The notes beneath the pieces are model-generated. The model saw only the letters and a list, made by a program, of their open reading frames with translations, did no database searches and was not told where the DNA came from. A DNA stretch of 64,000 bases from the NCBI GenBank assembly GCA_023460855.1, contig JAEWOS010000014.1, positions 1-64,000 of the forward strand, written 5' to 3'. Positions 50,624 to 59,037 of the stretch are shown here, in pieces. Source of the stretch: Bacteroidota bacterium (GTDB taxonomy: Bacteria; Bacteroidota; Bacteroidia; Flavobacteriales; Weeksellaceae). The position numbers and the translations under genes were made by a program. The number at the start of each line of letters is the position of its first letter. Positions within the stretch are counted from its first letter, which is position 1.

Positions 50624-51331
50624 ATGTCCTTTTTAAAAATTCTGTTTTTCATACTCATCGGTTTGTTTCCTGTTCTAAATTATGCACAGAAAGCAGATTC
50701 TCTGTTGGTTAATAATCGGGAAGAGTTTCATCTAAAGAAACTGTATATTCCTGCAGGATTGATGGTTGCAGGGATTTCTACACATTTCGGAAACAGAACA
50801 AGCGTTGAGAATCAGATCGCTTTTGAAAGAAATGAACATCTTTTAGGATTCTCTAATCACATCGACGATTATGCGCAGTTTGCGCCTTTTGTTGCAGTTT
50901 ATGCTTTTGAGTGGGCAGGAATGAAACCACGTACGGACTGGAAAAACAGAACGGCTATTATGATGAAAGGTCAAATTGTTAATCTGGGAATGATCTACTT
51001 ACTGAAAAAGACGATTGGAGGCAGGCGTCCGGACGGAACTGCGTATTCGTTTCCGTCGGGACATACCGCAAATGCTTTTGCCGGCGCAACACTTGTCAGT
51101 ATGGAATACGGACAGGAACACAAATGGGTTCCGTATGCTTCGTACACGCTCGCTACGGGAATCGGCGTGATGCGTATGGTGAATAACAAACACTATATTT
51201 CCGATGTTCTTTTCGGAGCAGGACTGGGCATACTTTCAATGAAGCTGGCGTACTGGACGCATCAGTACAAATGGAAAAAACCGGAGCCGGATCATGACCC
51301 GCTATCTGCAATATATCTCATACCGCAGTAA
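50624..51331 (+). CDS. PAP2-superfamily phosphatase
   Basis: 235 aa. N-terminal helix (LKILFFILIGLFPVLNYA) resembling a signal peptide, then the vanadium-haloperoxidase-like PAP2 domain: KKTIGGRRPDGTAYSFPSGHTANAFAGA (motifs 1 and 2 with catalytic His) and NNKHYISDVLFGAGLG (motif 3). Likely a periplasmic lipid or undecaprenyl-diphosphate phosphatase; the exact substrate is not visible. The promoter of the next gene lies inside its 3' end. Confidence 0.9.
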   Translation: MSFLKILFFILIGLFPVLNYAQKADSLLVNNREEFHLKKLYIPAGLMVAGISTHFGNRTSVENQIAFERNEHLLGFSNHIDDYAQFAPFVAVYAFEWAGMKPRTDWKNRTAIMMKGQIVNLGMIYLLKKTIGGRRPDGTAYSFPSGHTANAFAGATLVSMEYGQEHKWVPYASYTLATGIGVMRMVNNKHYISDVLFGAGLGILSMKLAYWTHQYKWKKPEPDHDPLSAIYLIPQ

Positions 51332-51332
51332 A

Positions 51333-51365
51333 TTGCTGAAAAAACACCAAAAATTGCTATTTTTG
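51333..51365 (+). promoter_or_regulatory. Promoter of the S9 peptidase gene
   Basis: TTG at 51333-51335, a 22-nt spacer and an exact TATTTTTG at 51358-51365. The box ends 21 nt before the ATG at 51387, which confirms that start over longer in-frame reading. Confidence 0.7.
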
Positions 51366-51386
51366 GGAGATTTTATATTTACTAAA

Positions 51387-53537
51387 ATGAATTTTTCGAA
51401 AATTACTTTTTTCGTACTGCTCATTGCAGGACTTGCAGGTGCGCAGAACCAGAAATTTACCATGACAGAAGCAGTCAACGGGCTTCGCAGCAACCTCGCG
51501 GTTAAAAATATTTCGCAGTTCTCCTGGCTGGACGACGGACAGTCGTATGTGCAGGGCGTAAAGAACGGATATCTGATCACCAATATTAAAACCGGCAAAA
51601 CAGATACGCTGGTTTCAGTTTCGCAACTGAACACAAAACTGAACGCAGACAAAAGGCTGAAAGGACTTCCGCCTGTGCGGTTTCTGGATGCCACAAAAGG
51701 TTATTACCGCGCAGGAAACCAGTATTTCTGGATGGAAAAATCCGGCTCGGAATGGAATCTTAAAAGCGGCTCCAGTCTGAACGAGGGCGCAGAAAATGTC
51801 ACTCTTTTTTCCGATAACGAAACAGCTGCTTATACGGTTAAGAATAATCTGTATGTTTCTAAAGGCGGAAAATCTACGGCAATTACGAATGATCAGGATG
51901 AGAATATCATCAGCGGTCAGGCTGTGCACAGAAATGAGTTCGGAATAAACAGCGGAATTTTTCCAGCGCCGAACAGTCAGAAACTTGCCTTCTACAGAAT
52001 GGACCAGCGCATGGTGACAGATTATCCGGTGATTGACTGGAGTGTTACACCGGCAAAGAATGTCAACATCAAATACCCGATGTCCGGTTCAAAATCTCAT
52101 GAAGTAACTCTTGGAATTTACGATATGAAGACCGGGGCGAAAAGATTTCTGAATATCGATGGCGACAAAGAACAGTATCTTACTGCGGTAACATGGAGCC
52201 CGGATTCCAGATATATTTTTGTAGGAGTGCTGAACAGAGGGCAGAATCATCTGAAAATGCAGCAGTATGATGCAGCAACAGGAAATTATATCAAAACGCT
52301 TTTCGAAGAGAAGCATGAAAAATATGTGGAACCACAGCATCCGCTGACGTTTTTCCCGAATTCCAATACGGATTTTATCTGGCAAAGTCAGCGAACCGGC
52401 TACAACCATCTTTTCCACTACAATACCGATAAAGGACTCGTAGCGCAGCTCACGAAAGGTGAGTGGCTCGTGACTGATATTCTCGGTTTTAACGAAAAGA
52501 AGAAAGATATTTATTTTACAGCGACTAAAGAAACTCCCCTGGAAAGACATATTTACCGGATTAACTGGAATAATTTCAAGATCGAGAGAATTGATACCGC
52601 TCCGGGAATGCACACCGGTGTTCTGAGCAAAGACGGAAACTGGCTTTATGACGGTTATACAAATGCGGAAACGCCAAGAAAAGTTAATTTAATCAACACT
52701 GCTAATTTGCAGACGAAGAATATCCTGACTTCTGAAAATCCACTCAAAAATTACAAAAGACCGGAAATCAAGAATGTAACACTTACAGCAGATGACGGTA
52801 CGCCGCTTTACGGAAAACTGATTCTTCCTACGGAGTTCAATGCAGCGAAAAAATATCCGGTAATTGTTTATCTGTATAACGGGCCGCATCTTCAGTTAAT
52901 TACGAACGGATTTCCGGCTTCAGGAAATCTTTGGTACGAATATCTTGCGCAGAACGGATATATCGTTTTCTCAATGGACGGAAGAGGTTCATCCAACCGC
53001 GGAATGAAATTCGAACAGGCGGTTTTCCGGGATATGGGAACAGTGGAAATGAATGATCAGCTGAAAGGAGTGGATTATCTGAAATCGCTGCCTTATGTAG
53101 ATTCATCGCGTCTTGGCGTTCACGGATGGAGTTTCGGAGGTTTTATGACCACGAGCTTAATGCTCCGTCATCCGGATGTATTTAAAGTAGGTGTTGCAGG
53201 AGGTCCTGTAATCGAATGGGATATGTATGAAATTATGTACACTGAGCGTTACATGGATACGCCGCAGGAAAACCCTGAAGGTTACAAAAATTCGGGTCTT
53301 CTGGATAAAGTTCAGAATCTGAAAGGAAAACTGCTGATGATTCACGGCGCGCAGGATGACGTGGTTGTTTGGCAGCATTCGGTGAAGTTCCTGAAAGCAG
53401 CGGTAGATAAAGGAATTCAGATTGATTATTTTGCATATCCCGGACATCAGCATAATGTACTTGGAAAGGACAGGGTTCATCTGATGCAGAAGGTTACCGA
53501 TTATTTTGATCTTTATCTGAAAGGAGAACAGAAATAA
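51387..53537 (+). CDS. S9 family dipeptidyl peptidase IV-type
   Basis: 716 aa. Signal peptide MNFSKITFFVLLIAGLAGA, then an eight-bladed beta-propeller region (about 20-450) with DYPVIDWSVTPAKNVNIKYPMSG, and the alpha/beta-hydrolase domain. Catalytic Ser in GVHGWSFGGFM, Asp in MIHGAQDDVV, and His in YPGHQHNV. This is the DPP-IV group that removes X-Pro or X-Ala dipeptides, important for amino-acid use by these proteolytic bacteria. A periplasmic site is inferred from the signal peptide. Own promoter, bidirectional terminator. Confidence 0.94.
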   Translation: MNFSKITFFVLLIAGLAGAQNQKFTMTEAVNGLRSNLAVKNISQFSWLDDGQSYVQGVKNGYLITNIKTGKTDTLVSVSQLNTKLNADKRLKGLPPVRFLDATKGYYRAGNQYFWMEKSGSEWNLKSGSSLNEGAENVTLFSDNETAAYTVKNNLYVSKGGKSTAITNDQDENIISGQAVHRNEFGINSGIFPAPNSQKLAFYRMDQRMVTDYPVIDWSVTPAKNVNIKYPMSGSKSHEVTLGIYDMKTGAKRFLNIDGDKEQYLTAVTWSPDSRYIFVGVLNRGQNHLKMQQYDAATGNYIKTLFEEKHEKYVEPQHPLTFFPNSNTDFIWQSQRTGYNHLFHYNTDKGLVAQLTKGEWLVTDILGFNEKKKDIYFTATKETPLERHIYRINWNNFKIERIDTAPGMHTGVLSKDGNWLYDGYTNAETPRKVNLINTANLQTKNILTSENPLKNYKRPEIKNVTLTADDGTPLYGKLILPTEFNAAKKYPVIVYLYNGPHLQLITNGFPASGNLWYEYLAQNGYIVFSMDGRGSSNRGMKFEQAVFRDMGTVEMNDQLKGVDYLKSLPYVDSSRLGVHGWSFGGFMTTSLMLRHPDVFKVGVAGGPVIEWDMYEIMYTERYMDTPQENPEGYKNSGLLDKVQNLKGKLLMIHGAQDDVVVWQHSVKFLKAAVDKGIQIDYFAYPGHQHNVLGKDRVHLMQKVTDYFDLYLKGEQK

Positions 53538-53556
53538 AACAATACGTTAGAAAATA

Positions 53557-53589
53557 AAAATAGCCGGATTATTTCCGGCTATTTTCTTT
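53557..53589. terminator. Bidirectional terminator between peptidase and aquaporin genes
   Basis: A perfect 12-bp stem (AAAATAGCCGGA at 53557-53568 with TCCGGCTATTTT at 53574-53585) flanked by A-rich sequence on the left and T-rich on the right, serving both converging genes. Confidence 0.93.
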
Positions 53590-53606
53590 AGAATAATTTG
53601 TTGTGA

Positions 53607-54326
53607 TTAATTTGCGCGTTCCGGTCTTTCAATAAGAAGATTGTATACGAAAGCAGCAGCAACAGCTCCCAGAATCGGAGCAACAATAAACAGCCAAAGT
53701 TGCGAAAGCGCTTCTCCGCCCGCGAAAATTGCAGGGCCGATACTTCTTGCAGGATTTACAGAAACTCCGGTTACTTTAATTCCGACAATGTGAATAAGCA
53801 CCAGTGAAAGTCCGATTGCAAGGCCGGCAAAACCACCGTTGATATTTTTGGAAGAAGTAGAACCTAGAATCACCAAAAGGAAAATAAAAGTAAAGATAAA
53901 TTCAGCCACAAAAGCGGCAGTTGTATTGTATTCGCTTAAATATCCTTCACCCCATCCATTCGCTCCTAAAGCCCACGGTGCCATTTCAAAACCGGGATGA
54001 TTGCTCCAGATCAGATAAAGAATTGCAGAACCAAGTGCTGCTCCGATAATTTGAGCAAGGATGTAAGTCATGGCTTCACCCATTTTCATACGTCCTGCGG
54101 CAACCATTGAAATGGAAATGGCGGGATTAATGTGGCAGCCGGAAATATGTCCGATGGCATACGCCATTGCCACAACGCTTAAACCGAAAGCAAAAGAAAT
54201 TCCAAGCAGACCGACGCCGGTTGTTCCGTCGGCTCCGGCAATTACGGCAGCGCCGCATCCCATAAGAACAAGTACCATGGTACCGAGCAATTCTGCTACA
54301 AATTTTGATGTCAAAGATACATTCAT
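53607..54326 (-). CDS. aqpZ: Aquaporin
   Basis: A 239-aa inner-membrane water channel of the MIP family with six helices. Both NPA half-helices are present: HISGCHINPAIS and TGVSVNPARSIGPA. The arginine of the selectivity filter follows the second NPA (NPAR), and His in GLSLVLIHIVG fits the water-selective (AqpZ-like) filter rather than a glycerol facilitator. The ATG at 54326 was chosen since MNVSLTSKFVAELLGT aligns with the family start. Upstream in-frame sequence crosses the terminator of the next gene. Confidence 0.93.
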   Translation of the reverse strand: MNVSLTSKFVAELLGTMVLVLMGCGAAVIAGADGTTGVGLLGISFAFGLSVVAMAYAIGHISGCHINPAISISMVAAGRMKMGEAMTYILAQIIGAALGSAILYLIWSNHPGFEMAPWALGANGWGEGYLSEYNTTAAFVAEFIFTFIFLLVILGSTSSKNINGGFAGLAIGLSLVLIHIVGIKVTGVSVNPARSIGPAIFAGGEALSQLWLFIVAPILGAVAAAFVYNLLIERPERAN

Positions 54327-54380
54327 AATAAATAGTTTAATGTTGTTGAATAAATGTATTGATAAAATGATAAACTCCAC

Positions 54381-54409
54381 AAAAAAAGCCCTGCACATGA
54401 TGCAAAGCT
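54381..54409 (-). terminator. Intrinsic terminator of the YdcH-like gene
   Basis: AGCCCTGCA (54387-54395) pairs with TGCAAAGCT (54401-54409) including two G.U pairs. On the minus strand it is followed by seven Ts (bases 54381-54387). Confidence 0.85.
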
Positions 54410-54432
54410 CGTATTAAATATCTGTAAACGAA

Positions 54433-54666
54433 TTACTTATTCAGATACTGGTATAGTTCATCCTTCAGGTGAAGCCTCTTTTTTCGAAGGTCCGTCAGAT
54501 GCTCATCTGTAGTATGGTTTTGTTCTCCTTCTTCATAATGTGCGATCAGCGCATTCACTTCTTCGTAGTTAACATACAGTTTAGTGAAGGCTTCATCTGT
54601 TCCTTTCAGATCAACAATTTTCTGCGCAAATTCGGGAAATTCGTTGGTTAGTACATGGCTTTCCAT
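54433..54666 (-). CDS. YdcH (DUF465) family small protein
   Basis: A 77-aa helical cytosolic protein. FPEFAQKIVDLKGTDEAFTKLYVNYEEVNALIAHYE and HLTDLRKKRLHLKDELYQYL give the classical coiled YdcH pattern. Function is not established. Own terminator at 54381-54409. Confidence 0.9.
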   Translation of the reverse strand: MESHVLTNEFPEFAQKIVDLKGTDEAFTKLYVNYEEVNALIAHYEEGEQNHTTDEHLTDLRKKRLHLKDELYQYLNK

Positions 54667-54774
54667 AATGTCGGGTATTTAAATTAAACTTGTTTTATTC
54701 TGATATTAAAATTACGAAAAAACTGTCAGTAACCATCGGATCAGTAACATTTTTTTAGCCTTTTGAGACCTGAG

Positions 54775-55836
54775 TTAACTCATCCAGAAACTGTCGAGTT
54801 TTTCTTCGCAAAGCTGCTTTACAACATTAATCCAACGGTCGTCATCATTAAGGCACGGAAGGTAGTGGAAATTTTCGCCGCCCGCATGCACAAATTCTTC
54901 ACGGCCTTCAACGGCAATTTCTTCCAGTGTCTCCAGACAGTCGGATACGAATGCCGGACAAACGACAGCCAGGTTTTTCACGCCTTTTTTCGGAAGGTTT
55001 TCCAGCGTTTCATCTGTATACGGTTCGATCCATTTATCGTTTCCGAGTCGCGACTGAAAGGTAACCAAAGTTCTGTCCCTGCTGATTCCCAGCTTTTCAA
55101 TCACAAGTTCGGTCGTTTTAAAGCACTGATGTCTGTAACAGAATTTATGGCTCGGATTCCAGTCCTGATTACAGCAATCGCCGATGCTGCAGGTTTTGGT
55201 AGGATCCGTTTTGTAAAGATGCCGCTCCGGTACACCATGATAGGAAAACTGCAAAGCATCAAAATTTTCAGGCAGATTTTCACGGATCGTTTCTGCAAGA
55301 CAGTCGATATAAATGTCGCGGTTGTAGAACGGCTCCACATAATTAAGCTGTATATCGGGAAAAAATTCTCTGCGGACTTCTTCCGCTTTTTTCACAACTG
55401 TTTCTGTAGTGCTCATCGCATATTGCGGATAAAGAGGGAAGAGCACAATATTGTTTACTCCCTGATCCTTTAATTTTTGAATTCCTGTTTTTATGCTTGG
55501 TTCCGCGTAACGCATCCCGATTTCCACAGGAACGTCCACCAGTTTCTCCAGTTTGTTTTTAATCTGTTGGGTGATGACAATCAGTGGTGAACCTTCCTCA
55601 GTCCAGACGGTTTTATAGGCTTCTGCAGATTTCGCGGGACGTTTTCTCAGGATAATTCCGCGGACAAGCAGCGACCGGAAAAACCACCGGTAATCAATAA
55701 CGTGCTCGTCCATTAGAAATTCGTCGAGATATTCCTTTACATCAGGAACTTCGGTAGATTTTGGTGATCCGAGATTTACCAGCAGAATTCCTTTTTTAGA
55801 ATTTGGAACCTGAGATTTAAGATTTGAAATTTTCAA
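54775..55836 (-). CDS. hemH: Ferrochelatase, TTG start inside a repeat
   Basis: Inserts Fe(II) into protoporphyrin IX (or coproporphyrin III) at the end of haem synthesis. 353 aa. KKGILLVNLGSPKSTEV is the true family opening. The catalytic His is in SYHGVPERHL. The cysteine-rich segment TCSIGDCCNQDWNPSHKFC follows, as in Bacteroidetes HemH. No ATG precedes the conserved part, so a non-ATG start must be used. The only candidate seen is TTG at 55836, which adds residues encoded by a degenerate 7-nt repeat (see finding). It lies 33 nt downstream of the Nfu gene on the same strand. Confidence 0.93.
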   Translation of the reverse strand: MKISNLKSQVPNSKKGILLVNLGSPKSTEVPDVKEYLDEFLMDEHVIDYRWFFRSLLVRGIILRKRPAKSAEAYKTVWTEEGSPLIVITQQIKNKLEKLVDVPVEIGMRYAEPSIKTGIQKLKDQGVNNIVLFPLYPQYAMSTTETVVKKAEEVRREFFPDIQLNYVEPFYNRDIYIDCLAETIRENLPENFDALQFSYHGVPERHLYKTDPTKTCSIGDCCNQDWNPSHKFCYRHQCFKTTELVIEKLGISRDRTLVTFQSRLGNDKWIEPYTDETLENLPKKGVKNLAVVCPAFVSDCLETLEEIAVEGREEFVHAGGENFHYLPCLNDDDRWINVVKQLCEEKLDSFWMS

Positions 55837-55864
55837 TTTATTACTTTGAACCTTGAACTTTAGA
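55795..55864. repeat. Degenerate heptanucleotide repeat array across the hemH start
   Basis: Ten consecutive 7-nt units (TTTAGAA, TTTGGAA, CCTGAGA, TTTAAGA, TTTGAAA, TTTTCAA, TTTATTA, CTTTGAA, CCTTGAA, CTTTAGA) keep exact 7-nt phase. Many are variants of TTTGAAA. The array fills the intergenic space and enters the predicted N-terminal codons of hemH. Confidence 0.6.
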
Positions 55865-55869
55865 CCTTT

Positions 55870-56748
55870 TTAACCATTAACCGCTTCTACATTTTCCACA
55901 AGATCGGGCACAAACTGTTTCAGCAGGTTTTCAATTCCGCCTTTTAGTGTTGCCGTGGAACTCGGACAGCCGGAACATGCGCCCTGCAAAAGCATTTTTG
56001 CAGTTTTGGAATCTTTGTCATATTCCAGCAAAGAAATTTTTCCGCCGTCGTTTTCCACTGCAGGAGCCACGTATTCTGTTAAAATGTCACTGATTTTCTG
56101 TTCCTCGTCCGTGTATTCGCGGTTCAGGATCTGCTCCACAGGATTTTCATGTTTCTGGGGCGCAATATTCGCAACGGTTTTTCCGGCCTGCAGGAAATCT
56201 GCAATGAAACTTCTTACGGGAACCATTACTTCATGCCACTGCACAGAATCATCTTTGGTAACGGCCACAAAATTATCTGAGATAAATATTTCCTTGACAA
56301 ATTCGAATTCCTCGTAAAGACCTTTTGCAAGCGGAACTTCTGAAGCCTGACCGCGGTCTTTCATTTCAATGAAGCCTTCCAGAATAAAACGCTGGGAAAC
56401 AAATTTCATTACGTTCGGATTGGGCGTCATCTCTGCATAGATCGGAAACAGTTCACGCTTTTTCTGGCGGTAAATTCTTGGATTTTCCAGTAGCTGGTCT
56501 TCGATCATGTTTTTCAGGCTTTCCGATACATGTTCCCATTCTACAGTTTCCTGTTTTGCAACTGCAACAAAATTGGCAGTTATGAAAATTTTCTCAACAA
56601 AAGGATAGTTGAAAAGTTCTTCAGCCAAAGGAATTTCGGAAAGGTCCGAAGTGCGGTCGAGTTCAACCGAACCCGGAATGAGTGTATAATCGGCGACGAA
56701 TTTCATCACTTTCGGATTTGCCGTCGGTTCTATAGTCAGTTGTCGCAT
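55870..56748 (-). CDS. NifU-family iron-sulphur scaffold with duplicated Nfu N-domain
   Basis: A 292-aa cytosolic Fe-S scaffold or carrier. Two tandem Nfu N-terminal domains (about 1-85 and 105-190) share the pattern 'TxNPxVMKFV...LxxG..E..DR...SEVPLA..L' (EPTANPKVMKFVADY and MTPNPNVMKFVSQRF). The C-terminal NifU domain (about 210-292) contains CSGCPSSTATLKGGIENLL, whose CxxC binds a [4Fe-4S] cluster. Two N-domains are common in Bacteroidetes. -7 box at 56771. The next gene downstream is hemH, so Fe-S and haem genes may be co-expressed. Confidence 0.92.
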   Translation of the reverse strand: MRQLTIEPTANPKVMKFVADYTLIPGSVELDRTSDLSEIPLAEELFNYPFVEKIFITANFVAVAKQETVEWEHVSESLKNMIEDQLLENPRIYRQKKRELFPIYAEMTPNPNVMKFVSQRFILEGFIEMKDRGQASEVPLAKGLYEEFEFVKEIFISDNFVAVTKDDSVQWHEVMVPVRSFIADFLQAGKTVANIAPQKHENPVEQILNREYTDEEQKISDILTEYVAPAVENDGGKISLLEYDKDSKTAKMLLQGACSGCPSSTATLKGGIENLLKQFVPDLVENVEAVNG

Positions 56749-56770
56749 TTTTATTAAATTTGAAGAACTG

Positions 56771-56778
56771 CAAAGGTA
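56771..56778 (-). promoter_or_regulatory. -7 promoter box for the Nfu gene
   Basis: Minus-strand TACCTTTG, exact consensus, ending 22 nt before the ATG at 56748. Confidence 0.6.
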
Positions 56779-56866
56779 GTGAATTAGGTTGAGCACAGTA
56801 TGCTGTGCATTGTCCGCCTTTCGGTACGATAGATATTTTCTAATTACAAATTCAGATCAGATTTTT

Positions 56867-57403
56867 ATGGCCATTATTAAAGAACTTCTTGGAAAAACCC
56901 CGCAAATTGGCGACGGAACTTATCTTGCAGAAACCGCTACTGTTATCGGCGATGTTACGATGGGAAAAAACTGCAGTATCTGGTTTAATGCAGTAATTCG
57001 CGGAGACGTTCATTACATAAAACTCGGCGATCAGGTAAATGTTCAGGATAACGCCATGCTGCACTGCACGTACGAAAAATTTCCGCTGGAAATCGGTAAT
57101 AATGTTTCTATCGGCCATAATGCAATTGTTCATGGCTGCGTAATAAAAGACAATGTGCTGATTGGTATGGGCGCAATTGTAATGGACGATTGTCTCGTGG
57201 AGAGCAATTCAATTGTTGGAGCCGGATCGGTGGTAACGCAGGGAACACACGTCAAAACGGGAGAAGTCTGGGGTGGAATTCCAGCGAAGAAAATCAAGGA
57301 TATTTCTGCTCATTTACTGGAAGGGGAAGTGAACCGGATCGCCGGAAATTATGTGAAATATGCTTCCTGGTACACAGATTCAGCTACCGATCAAAATCTA
57401 TAG
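56867..57403 (+). CDS. Gamma carbonic anhydrase family protein
   Basis: 178 aa, left-handed beta-helix (hexapeptide repeats I/V-G...). RGDVHYIKLGDQVNVQDNAMLHC and VSIGHNAIVHGC carry the His residues that act as Zn ligands in gamma-CAs, and GAGSVVTQGTHVKTGEVWGGIPAKK is the typical exit. The family interconverts CO2 and bicarbonate, but many members (YrdA/PaaY-like) are of uncertain activity. The ATG at 56867 fits the family start. Divergent from the Nfu gene; followed by a terminator. Confidence 0.92.
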   Translation: MAIIKELLGKTPQIGDGTYLAETATVIGDVTMGKNCSIWFNAVIRGDVHYIKLGDQVNVQDNAMLHCTYEKFPLEIGNNVSIGHNAIVHGCVIKDNVLIGMGAIVMDDCLVESNSIVGAGSVVTQGTHVKTGEVWGGIPAKKIKDISAHLLEGEVNRIAGNYVKYASWYTDSATDQNL

Positions 57404-57438
57404 ATCATCTGCTAATATCTCTTTAGAAAAATTATTCG

Positions 57439-57478
57439 AAATCGTATAAGTAACCCGCTTGTACGATTTTATATTTTT
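57439..57478 (+). terminator. Intrinsic terminator of the gamma carbonic anhydrase gene
   Basis: A 12-bp stem (57439-57450 with 57458-57469, one T.G pair) around a 7-base loop, followed by an A/T tail with TTTTT at 57474-57478. Confidence 0.8.
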
Positions 57479-57499
57479 AGCAGGATCAATTTTCTGAAA

Positions 57500-58483
57500 A
57501 TGACGAAAACAAAAAAAATCTGGACAATACTGAAGGATACCTTTAAAGACTGGTCGGCTCGTGACCTAGGAACTGAAGCTGCTGCTTTGGCTTATTATGC
57601 TATTTTCTCCATTCCCGGTCTTTTGATTATTGTCATCTGGTTTGCAGGTATTTTTTTCGGTGAGGAAGCTGTTCGTGGTGAAATTACAAAATTCATCGGC
57701 AGCATGCTCGGTCAGAATGCCGGTGAAAGCATCGAAGAAATGGTTGTAAGCGGTATGATCGATAAGAAAAATATCGTGATGAAAACCGCCGGTGTTTTAA
57801 CGCTCGTTTTTGCTGCAACTACAATATTCTTTCAGTTGCAAAAAACGCTTAACAAACTTTGGGATGTGGTTGCCGAACCTAGAAAAGCCTGGCAAAAATA
57901 TATCCTCGACCGTGCGAGTTCGCTTGGGATGATTCTGATCATTGCATTTCTTCTGCTGATTACACTGCTGATCAGTTCTTTCGTAGGTATGGCGAATGAC
58001 TGGATTGCCATAAAGTTCGGAATTGAAACCATCTGGATCATGAACATCATCAACGGAATTATCGCATTCCTTATTTCGTACGGAATTTTTGCGGCGATGT
58101 TTAAAATCCTTCCCGATCTTGAACTGGAATGGCGCTCTGTGTGGACAGGCGCATTCGTTACCGCGCTGCTTTTTACGCTTGGAAAATATATCCTGACATT
58201 TTATTTTGACACTTTTAAACCCAATTCGTCCTTTGGAGCGGCCGGTACAGTTATTCTGCTGATGTTATGGGTGAATTACAGCTGTCAGATAATTTTCTTC
58301 GGTGCGGAATTCACTAAGGTTTATGCAAAAGCACACGGACATAAACTGACACTTTCGCGTCACGCAAAATGGGCACCCCAAATCGTACAGGATGACGGCA
58401 CTGCACAGGATATTGTAGAAGGTGCCGAATCAACCACTATTGAAGCCGATAAGAACAAAAGCACGCAGGACAGTATGATTTAA
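57500..58483 (+). CDS. YihY/BrkB family inner-membrane protein
   Basis: A 327-aa protein with six helices. The opening LKDTFKDWSARDLGTEAAALAYYAIFSIPGLLIIVIW is the conserved first segment, and LPDLELEWRSVWTGAFVTALLFTLGKYILTFYFDTF and NYSCQIIFFGAEFTKVYA the last. The family was once misnamed ribonuclease BN and may be a transporter or flippase-like protein; its activity is unresolved. It converges with the lipoprotein gene, sharing TTAA at 58480-58483. Confidence 0.92.
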   Translation: MTKTKKIWTILKDTFKDWSARDLGTEAAALAYYAIFSIPGLLIIVIWFAGIFFGEEAVRGEITKFIGSMLGQNAGESIEEMVVSGMIDKKNIVMKTAGVLTLVFAATTIFFQLQKTLNKLWDVVAEPRKAWQKYILDRASSLGMILIIAFLLLITLLISSFVGMANDWIAIKFGIETIWIMNIINGIIAFLISYGIFAAMFKILPDLELEWRSVWTGAFVTALLFTLGKYILTFYFDTFKPNSSFGAAGTVILLMLWVNYSCQIIFFGAEFTKVYAKAHGHKLTLSRHAKWAPQIVQDDGTAQDIVEGAESTTIEADKNKSTQDSMI

Positions 58484-58956
58484 TCTGCCTGAAGTGTATT
58501 GGAATAATTGAGAATAGCTTCTCCGCCTTCACATCTTAGTCCGGTTGGCTGAGGTTCTATCGCACAGTCGGAAAAGATTTGCTTTCTGCGGTTGTATTCA
58601 GCCTGAATTTTTGTAAACTCACTTATTTTTGGCAGAATTTCCTCTTCGGTGTCAATATGATAAGCCAGATATCTTGACGGTCCTCCACATGGTTTGGAGC
58701 CAAACGGTGAAATGCGCCACTCCGTTTCATCCGTGCAGTTATGAGCACCGACCAGCGAATCGATCTCTTCACGTAAATTCTGCAGGGAAGCTTCCTGAAT
58801 TGCAAGTATTTCCTCGTCGGACTTTCCGTTGTAATTCCGGTCAGGTCTTTGCGAAACATCCTTTGGAAATGTGGACGGATCATCTGTTGCCTGTTTTGAT
58901 TTGCAGGCAGTTATCGAAAATAACATCACAATTATAACGGTGTAACTTTTAATCAT
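58480..58956 (-). CDS. Cys-containing lipoprotein with GSKPCGGP motif
   Basis: 158 aa. Lipobox ITAC (Cys18) after a hydrophobic signal, so a lipoprotein. The mature part has a linker and an HNCTDETEWRISPFGSKPCGGPSRYLAY segment. I recall a W...P.GSK.CGGP..Y pattern as recurrent in secreted bacterial proteins of unknown role. Two more cysteines follow (SDCAIEPQPTGLRCEGG), so two disulphide bonds are possible. Function unknown. Confidence 0.75.
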   Translation of the reverse strand: MIKSYTVIIVMLFSITACKSKQATDDPSTFPKDVSQRPDRNYNGKSDEEILAIQEASLQNLREEIDSLVGAHNCTDETEWRISPFGSKPCGGPSRYLAYHIDTEEEILPKISEFTKIQAEYNRRKQIFSDCAIEPQPTGLRCEGGEAILNYSNTLQAD

Positions 58957-59000
58957 TTTATGGATTTCTTAGGCAGAGCTTACAAACGGCTTGTTGTAGG

Positions 59001-59033
59001 TTGCCTGTTCGTCTGCTAAAATAATTAAATTTG
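59001..59033 (+). promoter_or_regulatory. Promoter of the helicase operon, probably leaderless
   Basis: TTG at 59001-59003, a 22-nt spacer, and TAAATTTG (59026-59033), an exact -7 box. It ends 4 nt before the ATG at 59038, so transcription should begin at or next to the initiator codon. Confidence 0.65.
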
Positions 59034-59037
59034 AGGG

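Noticed and set aside
54327..54398. Longer N-terminus of aquaporin starting at 54398
   Set aside because: The added residues cross the terminator hairpin of the upstream gene and do not align with MIP proteins, which start near MNVSL.
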